Below, one piece after another: positions 1-9,627 of a stretch of 64,000 nt of DNA. The notes below the pieces were generated by a model. It did no database searches. It saw nothing but the letters and a program-made list of their open reading frames with translations, and had not been told where the DNA came from. How positions within the stretch are numbered: the stretch's first letter is position 1; each line of letters begins with the position of its first letter. The position numbers and the translations under genes are program-made. Source of the DNA: a bacterium (GTDB taxonomy: Bacteria; Electryoneota; RPQS01); contig JADJCU010000003.1 of assembly GCA_016703065.1 (NCBI GenBank), positions 1 to 64,000 of the forward strand, given 5' to 3'.

Positions 1-913
1 GAGCGCGCCGGGCAGTGGAAGTCGCGCTTGGAATGACTGAGACCATCCGACAACCAGATGCGCGTAAGTTCAGTAGGAAGCTGGCCAATCGTTCAAAATA
101 GTCGAACTTGACTCTTTGAGCCATGTTTCTCGAACAGCAGCTTCTTGCCCATCAAGCGCCACGTTAGAACGGGGTCCGTCGGCAATGCCGCAGACCGAAA
201 TCCGCTGGCCAACGCGTCGTGGTGAAGGACTTTCACGGCCGGTTCAAACACAATTTTGTATCCTGATTTGCCCAACGCCAAACACATGTCCACTTCTTCA
301 TGGTACAGAAAGAAGCGGTCATCCAAGCCACCAATAGCTCGGAAGGCCTCGGACCGGACCATCAAGGCTGCACCGCTGACGGCCTCGACCGTCGCTATTG
401 GCCATCGACCCGGTTTTGGCGAAAGCGAGCGAGCGAGCGCCGGACGGGTGCAATGAACAGGACAGCCTTCAATTCCGGAATCATGTTCCAGAACTCTTTA
501 ACGAGGGTCGGACCAGCCAAAACTGACGGCAACGGGTCACCAGCAAATGTCGCCAACTGTGCTCCTACAACCGCGAACCGGCCGTTACTCTCAAGGGTCT
601 TCACCATTCTCGCGAGAGTATGGCGTGGTACCCACGTGTCCGGATTCAGGAACATGAAATACGGCGTGGTGCAACGCTCAAATGCCTGGTTGACCCCGCG
701 CGCGAAACCGACATTTGTCGAATTCGAGATCACCTCGACCTGGGGAAAGTCAGACGCGAGAAGTTCAACGGACCCGTCACCGGAGGCGTTATCTACGACC
801 ACAATCCGGAGTTCAGCTTCGTTAGTGACGCGGCCGAGGCTTCGCAGACAGTCTCGAAGGGCTTGGCGGGTCCGGTAGTTGACGATTGCGATGGTGACTC
901 TGGATTGGCTCAT
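1..913 (-). CDS. Family 2 glycosyltransferase, frameshifted and cut by the window edge
   Basis: This is probably a GT-A fold sugar transferase of the rhamnosyl/O-antigen type. The N-terminus has IAIVNYRT and VVVDNASGDGS (nucleotide-sugar binding) followed by FLNPDTWV. The C-terminal half has GGLDDRFFLYHEEVDMC, the usual acceptor-side motif. The two halves lie in different frames with the break near 395-410. A second break near 105-115 lets the frame run on to base 1, reading ERLASFLLNLRASG. I chose the ATG at 913 because it begins directly before the beta-strand RVTIAIVNYRT; longer starts would run through the terminator and into the gene upstream. The frame breaks are probably sequence errors, and the true end lies outside the window. 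Confidence 0.75.
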
Positions 914-949
914 ATCCTGAATATACGTGAAAAAGCGCACGGGGACAAG

Positions 950-975
950 AATAAGCCCCTTATTCAGGGGCTTTG
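950..975 (-). terminator. Rho-independent-like terminator after the Spy-like gene
   Basis: An 8-bp stem AAGCCCCT / AGGGGCTT closes a 5-nt loop. Read on the minus strand it is followed by the T-rich run TTATTCTTGT. It sits between the stop of the Spy-like gene (978) and the start of the glycosyltransferase (913), so these are probably separate transcripts. Confidence 0.6.
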
Positions 976-977
976 GT

Positions 978-1486
978 TCATTGAAACCGGCGGCGGCGAA
1001 CGGGTGGCTGTCCGGTTTTGCCATCCGGGGGTGGCCCACCCCGCTCTTCCATAAGTTGGCGGAGTCGACGCGGCAGCTCATCGAGCAGGACTGAACACCT
1101 CGAAACTTGCTGAGGGGTCAAGAATTCACTGAGATCGGAGAGCATGGACTCGCGGCGGGCGAGAATGTCGGTCTGCAGCACATTGGTCCGGGCAATCAGG
1201 TCCTGGACTTGTTCGGCACTTGCCTTTTCATCGCGCGACAAGTTGTCAAGCTGGGCTCGAGCACCGGACAGCTCAGCCGCATATCATCGGTCTCATGGCG
1301 GAACTGGCGGAGTCGTGGGTAGAAACGCTCGGCCTGCTCAGGTGAGAGGTCAAGCTCTTCAGCGAACTTTCCGATGATCACAGTCTCAATCCGTTCGCGT
1401 CGCTGCTCTGGTGACATACGGTGCTCTTCGGCCACCGCGATTGAGCAGAGGACGCATAGCAGAATGGCAAATGTAAGAGTTCTCAC
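978..1486 (-). CDS. Spy/CpxP-like periplasmic protein (LTxxQ family), frameshifted
   Basis: A small secreted, mostly helical protein of the Spy/CpxP/zinc-resistance-associated type. These bind unfolded proteins or metals in the periplasm and often report envelope stress. It starts MRTLTFAILLCVLCSIAVAEE, a signal peptide. Two copies of the family motif are visible: LDLSPEQAERFYPRLRQF and, after the frame break, FLTPQQ followed by a helical repeat. The C-terminus is rich in Pro and Arg. The break lies near 1270, where the second frame reads LSGARAQLDNLSRDEK. It starts 5 bp after the anti-sigma-like gene, so it is probably its output or sensory partner. Length after repair is about 165 residues, usual for the family. 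Confidence 0.7.
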
Positions 1487-1491
1487 CGTAT

Positions 1492-1969
1492 TTAGAAGAA
1501 GTTAGTTTCCTCAAGGGCCGCCAAGACACTCTCGAAATCCGAGTCATCGAGGGTCATAAGCTCATCCGTCGAGGGTCCGTCAACCATATACTCTGTCTCC
1601 AACGGGGTAGTCTCAATCTGCTCGAGAACGCCAAGGTAATCGGCCACGTCATCGGGGGATATGTCAGACGACGCAAGCAACTCGACGGTAGAGTTCAAAT
1701 CCACCGACGCTGATGAAAGTTGCGTATTGGGCATGCTTACCCGGAATCCAGAGGGCAGCGACTAATATGACGGCAAAGACACCAGCCGAAGCGAGCCTTG
1801 GCAGAGCGAGCCAGAGACCCGATGGCTCATGATCGAGCCTCGACCGAAGCGCAGCGAGAAACTCGCCATCGCCGCGAACGGGTTTTCCCCAGAGCTGGTC
1901 TTCGGCGATCCAAGTGGATCGGTCCGGGATCGAACTGGGCTGCTCTTTTGGTTTCGCTGGCATCTTCAC
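1492..1969 (-). CDS. Putative membrane anti-sigma factor, frameshifted
   Basis: The gene lies directly downstream of an ECF sigma factor and has the layout of an anti-sigma factor. A soluble N-terminal region of about 50 residues is followed by one membrane segment (LPRLASAGVFAVILVAALWI) and a periplasmic, acidic Asp/Glu/Ser/Thr-rich tail ending in EETNFF. The frames change near 1735, just after the membrane segment; the second frame continues with SSASVDLNSTVELLASS. No zinc-binding HxxxCxxC motif is present, so it is not a ZAS-type anti-sigma factor. The assignment rests on position and topology, not on sequence identity to a known family. Confidence 0.55.
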
Positions 1970-2000
1970 TTACGCGTTTAATAGGCCGTACTGTGACAGT

Positions 2001-2577
2001 TTAATCGTTATCACCTCGAACATAGCTACCCAATTGTTCGCGGAGTTTCTTAATCGCTTGATGATAGTTCGCCTTGATTGTCCCAACGTCTCTATCCATG
2101 ATCTCGGCGATTTCCGCATGTGGCAACTCACGGAAATAGCGCAGGATGAAGACAGCACGCTGTTTTTCGGGCAACTTCAGTATCGCGTCACGTGCCTTAC
2201 CCAAGAACTCGGCTTGCTCTACCGGCATGTCGGCCGTTTCAATAGCCGGGAGGTTCAATTCGTCCGCTTCAATTCGCAAGAACGATCGCACTTTACGGCT
2301 ACGCAACTTATTCAGGCTTAAGTTGTATGGCGATCCTATAGATCCACGTGTAGAAGCTGGATCCTGCGCGAAACGAACCAAGGCTCTCGTAGGCCTTAAT
2401 GAAGACATCCTGACAGATATCTTCAGCGTCCTCCGCGTCGCCAAGCAACCCGACAATGGTGTGATAGACCGTGCGGCGATGGCGAAGCACGAGCACGTTG
2501 AACGCCTCCGCCTCGCCGTGTTGCGCAGCGTGGACGAGCTGCAAGTCATCTCTCTCGTCCAGACCTCGCATGTTCAC
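2001..2577 (-). CDS. ECF-type RNA polymerase sigma factor, frameshifted
   Basis: Sigma70 family, ECF group. Region 2 is clear: HGEAEAFNVLVLRHRRTVY, then DAEDAEDICQDVFIKAYESL and SFYTWIYRIA. Region 4 follows in another frame: LPEKQRAVFILRYFRELPHAEIAEI and the HTH end VGTIKANYHQAIKKLREQL. A single-base break near 2325 separates RIAI from NLSLNKLRSRK. After repair it is about 190 residues, the normal ECF size. It heads the sigma / anti-sigma / Spy-like group and lies 35 bp behind the porV-like gene, so read-through from upstream is possible. Confidence 0.85.
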
Positions 2578-2612
2578 CAGTTAGACACGACACGGCACCG
2601 GAGGTTTATTCG

Positions 2613-3530
2613 CTACAGGCTGGTACCGATTGCGAAGCGATTCAGGAATCCGATTTCGCCGTGGGAGGTCAGAGCATAGTCAAAGGACAGCCTTTTCACG
2701 CGCAAGCCCAGTCCGGCGCAAAATCCGGCGAAAGCATCCGATGACAGGCCTGTTCGCTGATCAATCCCGATGGTTGAATAGCCGATGCGCCCGGCGAATT
2801 GCGGAGCAAAGCTGATCTCGAGACCACCCCGCCCTTCCCAGCCATCAGCTTTAACGTAAGCACCCGCTACACTGAACTTTACTGGAAGATGCTCAAGTGG
2901 TACCGCAAAACCAAGCTCGTAACTCGTCGGAAGGTCGTCCTTTTCCTCGAGAAAGGCACTGGTTGCCGCCCCAAACGACTTGATCGCCACACCCACCGTC
3001 CAGTAATTGAAACCGGTCTCGTATTGTGCTCCCGCATCGACCGCCACGGCCGTTGCGGCCACGCCGTCGATATCGCGGTACTGATATTTGAGAGTTCCAC
3101 CGATCCGCAGGTCAGGTCGAACGACGCGTCCCACGGAGCCGCGGAGCTGAAAGTCGGAGGCACCAAACTCGCCGTTCTTGAAGCCGTTCTCGTCAGCTCG
3201 GTCAAATGACCCGTAGCTCAGGTAGTCTACTCCGGCGGCCCAGATCAGCTTGTCATTCAGGCGAGACGCATAAGCCAACGTACCCTGGTTGACATCGAGC
3301 ACATGCTTGGTGAAGCTGGCGGTCGCCGTCCTTCCAGAAAGCGCAGCAAGCCCTGCCGGGTTCGTTTGCAGGCAAGAGAGGTCACCGGAATAGGCCAGAC
3401 CGCTACCTGCCAAAGCGGCAGATCGGGCGAAGCCGTCGGTGCGAAAGAGCTCGTAACCAGTCGTGCCGCTGGAGGCAAACGCGGTCAATGAGGACCCGAC
3501 GATGGTCATGGCAAGAAGCAATCTGCGCAC
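2613..3530 (-). CDS. PorV/PorQ family outer-membrane protein
   Basis: A 305-residue beta-barrel of the PorV/PorQ (UPF0164) family. Members of this family assist type IX secretion and attachment of cargo carrying the C-terminal sorting domain. After a signal peptide (LLLAMTIVGSSLTAFAS) comes the characteristic N-terminus with GFARSAALAGSGLAYSGD and LQTNPAGLAAL. The rest alternates short amphipathic strands and ends RFAIGTSL. The window contains four proteins with YPNPFN-type sorting domains, so a PorV-like function fits. It follows the MA-type peptidase by 15 bp, in one operon. Confidence 0.75.
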   Translation of the reverse strand: MRRLLLAMTIVGSSLTAFASSGTTGYELFRTDGFARSAALAGSGLAYSGDLSCLQTNPAGLAALSGRTATASFTKHVLDVNQGTLAYASRLNDKLIWAAGVDYLSYGSFDRADENGFKNGEFGASDFQLRGSVGRVVRPDLRIGGTLKYQYRDIDGVAATAVAVDAGAQYETGFNYWTVGVAIKSFGAATSAFLEEKDDLPTSYELGFAVPLEHLPVKFSVAGAYVKADGWEGRGGLEISFAPQFAGRIGYSTIGIDQRTGLSSDAFAGFCAGLGLRVKRLSFDYALTSHGEIGFLNRFAIGTSL

Positions 3531-3545
3531 TCGTACTCCTAAGGT

Positions 3546-4568
3546 TTAGTTGCCGGGCAGCGGCTTGTCGTGCTTGGCGCCTTCGGACAACTGGTCGTCC
3601 TCACCCAATTGGCGCTCGCGGATGATCGTGTAGTTCACAGTGTAGGGGACATCGCGCGGTTCAGCCGAATATGCCGGTAAGCGCTCCTGGCGCCAGCGCT
3701 CGACCGTTCGCCTCCTCCTCTGGAATGCGAAGGCACCGGCTGCCAAGACCAGGATAACAAACAACAGCGAAATCCACAACTCGCCGTCCGACCAAATCTG
3801 ACTCCCGTACCGCTCCCGAAGCAGTTCCAGATGCTCGCGTTCAAATTGACCGAATGGCATCCCGAAGAGGGTCAGAAAGGCCTGTTCGAGATCGCGTCCC
3901 GAACGGACTTCGTGGACTAAATTAGCCAGACCCGCGTCACCAAAGCGTTGGCGGAGATCTTCGATGGCAACGAGCGATTGCGCATAGCCCTGACGAGCGA
4001 GGTTATCGTCGAATGCCATCAGCCCTTGAATGTCCCAGAAGCCCAAGAGGCGGCCAGACGTGGCGGCGCGGGCCAGGACATGGACATCATTGAATTCCTG
4101 CTGACCCGCCATAAACTGCGCCAGTCCTTCGTCCAGCCAGCGCGGGAAGCCAGCGCCGGAGCGCGGTTCCAGCAGGAGATGCACCAGTTCATGAACGGCG
4201 GTCTCACCGATGGGGCCACCGTTGACGTTGAAGCTCGGGGATTTCAGGACAGCAACCCCGCGTTCGGGATAGGCCACCCCGTTAGCCCAGAGCGGTGAAC
4301 CGGCCGTCACGCGACGCCACTCCTCGCGTGAGGGTGTAATAACGAAGCGAGCCGAATCAGGCGCATGAATACCGAGGCGATTGCAGACATTGGGGAGTCG
4401 CTGCTCGAGAGTCCTCACCAGTCCGTCGACGAAATGCGAATCCTCGGGGCAGTAGGTCACAGCAAAGCGGCCGTAATCACGAGTCAGATAGTCGCGCTCA
4501 CGGGAGGCCATGGCCGGCTGAAACAGCGCGACCAGACAAAGGCTAAGAAGTAGTCGCCGGATCCACAT
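3546..4568 (-). CDS. MA-type zinc peptidase with C-terminal membrane anchor
   Basis: A secreted gluzincin-like metallopeptidase. From the ATG at 4568 there is a signal peptide (RRLLLSLCLVALFQPAMA). HELVH lies at residues 126-130, with the downstream acid in WLDEGLAQF about 17 residues later, the usual layout of peptidase MA-like domains. A single membrane span (SLLFVILVLAAGAFAF) lies near residue 270, followed by an Arg-rich, hydrophilic tail that is probably cytoplasmic. The start at 4568 is preferred over 4592 because it opens the signal peptide. The gene overlaps the 3' end of priA by 26 bp. The substrate is unknown. Confidence 0.7.
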   Translation of the reverse strand: MWIRRLLLSLCLVALFQPAMASRERDYLTRDYGRFAVTYCPEDSHFVDGLVRTLEQRLPNVCNRLGIHAPDSARFVITPSREEWRRVTAGSPLWANGVAYPERGVAVLKSPSFNVNGGPIGETAVHELVHLLLEPRSGAGFPRWLDEGLAQFMAGQQEFNDVHVLARAATSGRLLGFWDIQGLMAFDDNLARQGYAQSLVAIEDLRQRFGDAGLANLVHEVRSGRDLEQAFLTLFGMPFGQFEREHLELLRERYGSQIWSDGELWISLLFVILVLAAGAFAFQRRRRTVERWRQERLPAYSAEPRDVPYTVNYTIIRERQLGEDDQLSEGAKHDKPLPGN

Positions 4569-7061
4569 CAACTTCCCATTGAACTCGCGCAAGGTGTTTA
4601 GAGTTTCTATCGTCCTCGAACATCGCGCGGATCGCTGCTCTCAATACCGCCCCGGAAGGGTCCGCTGAGCGGGCGGTTCGAGCCAGCAGTTGGTAGCGGA
4701 TGCGGTTCTTGATCTTTTTCACGGCGCAGGGTGACGGTCCAAGCAACCCGATCTGCTTGTGCTGTTCGAGATACCGCTTGCAGTAGAGCATGGCCCGTGC
4801 CACTTCGTCTTCGTCGGCGGCAATTGCCCTGAGCAGCACGATGCGGGTGTAGGGTGGAAATCCGCCGCGATCACGATGCTCGAGTTCGGCCTTCGCGAAA
4901 TTCAGCCAATCTCCCGCAAGCGTGGCGCGGATGGAGGCATGGTCATGAGCGCGGGACTGCAGGAGAACCCGTCCAGTGTTTGAGGCCCTCCCTGCCCTGC
5001 CGGCCAGTTGCACGAGCAAGCTCGCGCCGCGTTCGCTGGCCCGGAAATCCGGGTAGAAGAGTTCAGTGTCCGCATCCGCGACGACCGCTAATTCGACCCG
5101 GGGAAAGTCGAGGCCTTTGGCGACCATCTGAGTGCCGACGAGGATATCAAAATCACCGGCAGCAAATCGTGCCATGAGTTGGCCATGTGCACCCATCCGG
5201 GCCATCGCATCGGAATCCATGCGGGCGATACGGGCAGAAGGAAACACAGTGGAAAGTTCTTCGGCGACGCGCTGCGTTCCGCTGCCGCACATCGAGAGAT
5301 CATCGGAACCGCACGCGGGGCAGAGATCGGGAGCATCATCGCGATGATGACAGTAGTGACATTGCAACACGCGCCCGGGGCGATGGTACGTCAAAGAGAC
5401 AGAGCAGTTCGGACACTCAAACAGCTTACCGCAGGTGCGGCAGATCAGAAAAGGCGCAAATCCCCGGCGATTTTGCAGAACGATGGCCTGTTTGCCGTCG
5501 GCGATCGCCTGTTTGATCGCCGCTCGCACGGTCGAAGAGAGCACCTGATCCTCGTCTCCATCGGAGGATTCGGCTGCTACTGCAACGGTTTGGGGGTTAC
5601 CTTCGGGGGATGATTCCTGATCAGGAAGGACTACTTCGATGTGCGGCAGCGTTGCAGTGCCGATCCGCTCGGGGAGTGTGAGTAAGGTCAGGCGCTGTTG
5701 CTCGACCGCGTAGAGACTTTCAAGCGTCGGCGTAGCACTTCCGAGAATCGCGACCGCGTTGGCCTGCCGCGCACGGAAGAGCGCTGCATCGCGGGAGGAA
5801 TATCTCGGCGAACTTTCAGTCTGTTTGTAGGAGGCTTCGTGTTCCTCATCCACGACGACGAGACCAAGGTTTGCGAGCGGCGAGAAGACTGCGGAGCGGG
5901 CGCCGATGACGATGCGGTATTTCCCGCGCGCGATATCGCGCCAGAGATCGTAGCGATGCCCGGCAGGCTGTGCGCTGTGTTGAATCGCGACGGCTTCTCC
6001 GAACGCTGCACGAAAGCGGCCCCAGAGAATAGGAGTCAGCGAGATTTCAGGAACAAGAACGAGGGCGGTTCGGCCCGCTGCAAGAGCATGCTTGATCGCA
6101 TCAATATATACGCGGGTTTTTCCGGAACCTGTTACACCATAGAGCAGGAAGCCGCGATAGGTCGCGGCATCCAGAGCGGCTTTGATGTCGAGGAACGCGA
6201 GTTGCTGAAAACGTGTCAGAGGAGCGCGCGGTTCTTCGGGCAGCGCAGGCAGATCATCGGGCCGCCAACGGGACAGGACTTCCTTTCGTTCACAAATGAT
6301 ACCGCGCGTGAGCAGGTCTTCGAGCGCCTGCCTCCGCTGTTTGCTTGCGCCACGCATCACATGATGGCGGGGCATACCGTTTTCGCCGCAGTCGCGCAGT
6401 TCGCGAATCAATCTTTGCGCGCTGCGGGTCTTGACAAAGGTCCAGAGGGAATCGTCGGCGAGCCCCGCACGGGCGGATTCGGAAATCTCCAGGATGCGCT
6501 CAGACAACTCGTGAGTCCGGGGCCGCGGAGGAAGGGTTTGTACTCGATTCGGCCGCTTTGCTTCAGCGCCCGAATCTCGGCGCCGTCGGGATCGATGCCA
6601 AAACGTGATTTGACCTGGCGCGCACTCAAGGGAGTATCTTCGAGGGCGTCGAGCAATTCTGCGATATCCTGCGAGTAGGACTCGTTTCCGAGTGTCAACT
6701 GATCACGATGCTGCTCGGTCAGCGCGAAGCGGAATTGATCTTCGGCATCGAGCCCTGCGGGGAGCGCCGCTCGCAGCGCATCGCCCCACGCGCAAAGATA
6801 GTAATCGGCCATCCACCCGGTGAAGCGCATGAGATCTTCCGAGAAGGCAGGCGAGTCGTCCAACATCTGATCAATGGCACGCGTTGCCGCTTCGACAGGT
6901 TTCGCGTGCGCCTCGACGACAAATCCGGTCACGCGACGGGAACGAAACGGCACAAGCACTCGCGTGCCGCGTAGCACAAGGTTAGCCAATTCGCGCGGCA
7001 CAAGATATGAAAACTCCCCGTCAATTCCGGGGATTACTACTTGCGCCGAAGCAGATTTCAT
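4543..7061 (-). CDS. priA: Primosomal replication protein N', PriA helicase (one frameshift)
   Basis: 3'-to-5' superfamily 2 helicase that restarts stalled replication forks. The N-terminal 3'-DNA-end binding domain is present. The second frame, from about 6505, carries the helicase: Walker A GVTGSGKT, VVVDEEHE (DEEH box), GSATPTLES, the zinc-binding insertion (CRTCGKLFECPNC, CHYCHH, CPAC) and the motif around LVGTQMVAKGLDFP. The break lies where GPGLT continues as ELSERILEISE. The intact product would be about 835 residues, long for the family but within range. It overlaps the end of der by 4 bp (ATGA), so the two are coupled. Confidence 0.93.
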
Positions 7062-8374
7062 GTTCGCTTGCTGCGGAAGAATAGCCTTATGGGAACGCCA
7101 TCGAAACCGTATTGTTCACGCAGCCGGCGCTCGAGCCAGAGTTTGTAATTGTCCGGCATCAAGTTGGCCCAGCGTGTAAAGAAGATGAACGTGGGCGGTT
7201 CGGACTCGGCCTGCGTAACATAGCTGAGGCGCAGGTCGCGGCCTTTGACTGCGGGAGGCGGCTGACGATCCATGAGCTGCTCGACGAAACGATTCAATTC
7301 ACCGGTGGAAATGCGCTTCTGCCGCTCCTCATGAATCTTGAGGACGATTTCGAGCACTTTGTGAACGCGCTGGCGGTCTTTCGCGGAGATAAAGATGCGT
7401 TCGATATAGGACAGATCGGACAGACGCTCGTCAATCTCTTTCGAAATCAATCCGGCTGTGCGTTCGTCTTTATCCATCAAGTCCCATTTGTTCAAGCAGA
7501 GGATGACGCCCTTTCCGTATGTAACCGCGTCTTGCAGAATACGGACGTCTTGTGCCAGCAGGCCTTGGTGCGCTTCCACCATGACCACGGCGACGTCGCA
7601 CTCCTTCAGCGCTTTCTGAGTGCGCACGGTTGTGTAGAATTCGAGTGCCTCCTGGACTCTTGCCTTGCGGCGCAGGCCGGCGGTGTCGATCAACGTCATG
7701 GGCTGCTTGTAAAACGTCACGACGCTGTCGATGGAATCTCGCGTCGTCCCTGCAACATCGGTGACCATATGGCGTTCTTCGCCGAGGAGCGCATTGACGA
7801 GTGAAGATTTGCCTGTGTTGGGTCTGCCGATCACTGCGACAAGCGGACGAGGTCGTTCGATGGACTGCCCGCTGGTGTCCGGCAGGGCCTCGACGATTTT
7901 TTCGAGGAGCTCTCCAAGTCCGTATCCTTGAACCGCACTGAGCGGCATAGGATCGCCCAAACCCATCGTATAGAAGCTGGGGATCTCGGCTTCAAAGCCG
8001 GGATTGTCTGTTTTGTTCACGGCGACGATGACAGGTTTGTCGCCACGTTTGAGCATCTGCGCGATGTCGAGGTCGGCGTCCGTAGGTCCAGTTCGCGCAT
8101 CCCCGACGAAGAGCACGACATCGCACTCCTCGAGCGCGAAGCGGACTTGCTCACGAATGGCGGCATCAAAGAGTTCTTCAGAGCGCGGGACCCAACCGCC
8201 GGTATCCATGACAAGGAACTCGCTGCCCTCGAACTCGACGTTACCGACATGACGATCTCGCGTGACACCGGGTTCAGGCGCGGTAATGGCGCGATTGGTG
8301 CGGGTCATGCGATTAAAGATGGTGGACTTGCCAACGTTGGGTCGTCCGACAATTGCTACAACAGGAAAGCTCAA
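7058..8374 (-). CDS. der: GTPase Der (EngA), ribosome assembly
   Basis: Double-GTPase needed for maturation of the 50S ribosomal subunit. It is intact at 438 residues, the usual length. The first G domain has GRPNVGKST, DTGG and NKTD. The second has GRPNTGKSS, DTAG and NKWD. Then comes the C-terminal KH-like domain, ending SYVTQAESEPPTFIFF...GVPIRLFFRSKR. It starts 8 bp after the stop of the nuclease/phosphatase gene and overlaps priA by 4 bp. This shows that single-copy core genes in this stretch are co-transcribed with secreted-protein genes. Confidence 0.97.
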   Translation of the reverse strand: MSFPVVAIVGRPNVGKSTIFNRMTRTNRAITAPEPGVTRDRHVGNVEFEGSEFLVMDTGGWVPRSEELFDAAIREQVRFALEECDVVLFVGDARTGPTDADLDIAQMLKRGDKPVIVAVNKTDNPGFEAEIPSFYTMGLGDPMPLSAVQGYGLGELLEKIVEALPDTSGQSIERPRPLVAVIGRPNTGKSSLVNALLGEERHMVTDVAGTTRDSIDSVVTFYKQPMTLIDTAGLRRKARVQEALEFYTTVRTQKALKECDVAVVMVEAHQGLLAQDVRILQDAVTYGKGVILCLNKWDLMDKDERTAGLISKEIDERLSDLSYIERIFISAKDRQRVHKVLEIVLKIHEERQKRISTGELNRFVEQLMDRQPPPAVKGRDLRLSYVTQAESEPPTFIFFTRWANLMPDNYKLWLERRLREQYGFDGVPIRLFFRSKRT

Positions 8375-8381
8375 GTCGAGA

Positions 8382-9627
8382 TTATTTCTGCAAGATTACA
8401 CGTGAAACGGCGTTTTGGACACCGCGATTGACAACGATGAAATAGGGGCCTGACGAATAGTGTGAGAAGTCCAATGTCAACGCGGACGCACTGGCAGTCG
8501 GTGCAAGGGATACGGAGCGCAGCGATCTGCCCATGACATCAAACACGCGCAATTCACCTGCATGCACCGACGGCGCAAGGGATACATTTAGAATCGGGTT
8601 GAACGGATTAGGGTAGCACGTTGCGAGCAACGGCGTTTCGACAACCGGCGGCAGCGGAGTGACGGGTGTCGATGTTGGACGCAGAACGACATCCACGAAG
8701 ACGGGCAGGTGATCGGCCATCGCATGCAGGGCATCGGCGACACTATCGGGAACTGCTTGATTTGTGCCATCATTTACGGCCTGATTAAAGTGGTCGCCGT
8801 CGTTTCCGAACGACGTGTATGTCGCAGGAAGGACGTACGAACCGGCCGTATCCATCCACGCGGCAGACGCGAGAATGAAATCAAAGCGGTCATCAATGCC
8901 GCCCGTTGCGCCGCCGCCGAACGACTGCGTGCGCGGGGACTGAGTGTGAACATCGGCAAACGAAATACTGTTGTTCCATGCTCCGGGCCGATTAATCGGA
9001 TCAAGCAAACGGCTGTTCGGGCTTGGTTCCAGACCAAGCAGGAACTGATATGCTGGTTCGAATGATGTGTACAGATTGAAATCTCCGGCAAACATGAAGA
9101 GCGAACCGGGATCGAGCTCTTCAAGCTCGCCGCGCAGGACTTGGCATTCAGCGAGTCTGCGCTGCTCCTCTTCGGTGCCCTGGCTTGCCTTCAGGTGTCC
9201 GGAATAGAGCCTGAACACTTCCGCCGTCGCCCAGCGCGGAGCTCGAGATTACATATTCGGAGAAGTCGCGGAGTTGCGTGGGAATTTGGCGCTGGCTGAC
9301 GAGCGAGACACGTGACGACATATAGAAGCAGGCATTGTCGGTGTCGGGTCCATTCACAAAGGCCGCCGCGCTCCAATCCGGGTCGAGTTGGAGCAGCACC
9401 TGATTCAGGATGTTGTTGACAGCCCCTTGGTCTTCAATCTCCTGATACACAATGATGTCGGGATCAATCGCGCGGATGATCGTACGGAGCTCGTCAAGGC
9501 GATCCGTGTCACTACCTGAGAAGTTCAGGATGTTATACGTCATGATTCGCAACGTGTCTTGCGCATGTGCGTTGGCAGCGCAGAGGCAAAGCAGCAGCAG
9601 TGACCGGCAAAGCAGGGGTTTGATCAT
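8382..9627 (-). CDS. Secreted endonuclease/exonuclease/phosphatase-fold protein with sorting domain, frameshifted
   Basis: A signal peptide (KPLLCRSLLLLCLCAANAHA) precedes an EEP-fold catalytic domain. The expected residues are seen in MTYNILNFSG, YQEIED, FAGDFNLYT, DDRFDFIL and ADHLPVFVDV, so it could act as a secreted nuclease or phosphodiesterase. A break near 9215 joins SSALGDGGS to EVFRLYSGHLKAS. After the domain comes a Thr/Pro linker and a C-terminal sorting domain starting YPNPFNPILNVSL and ending SGPYFIVVNRG. The 4-bp ATGA overlap with the BNR-repeat gene upstream implies co-transcription. Confidence 0.8.
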
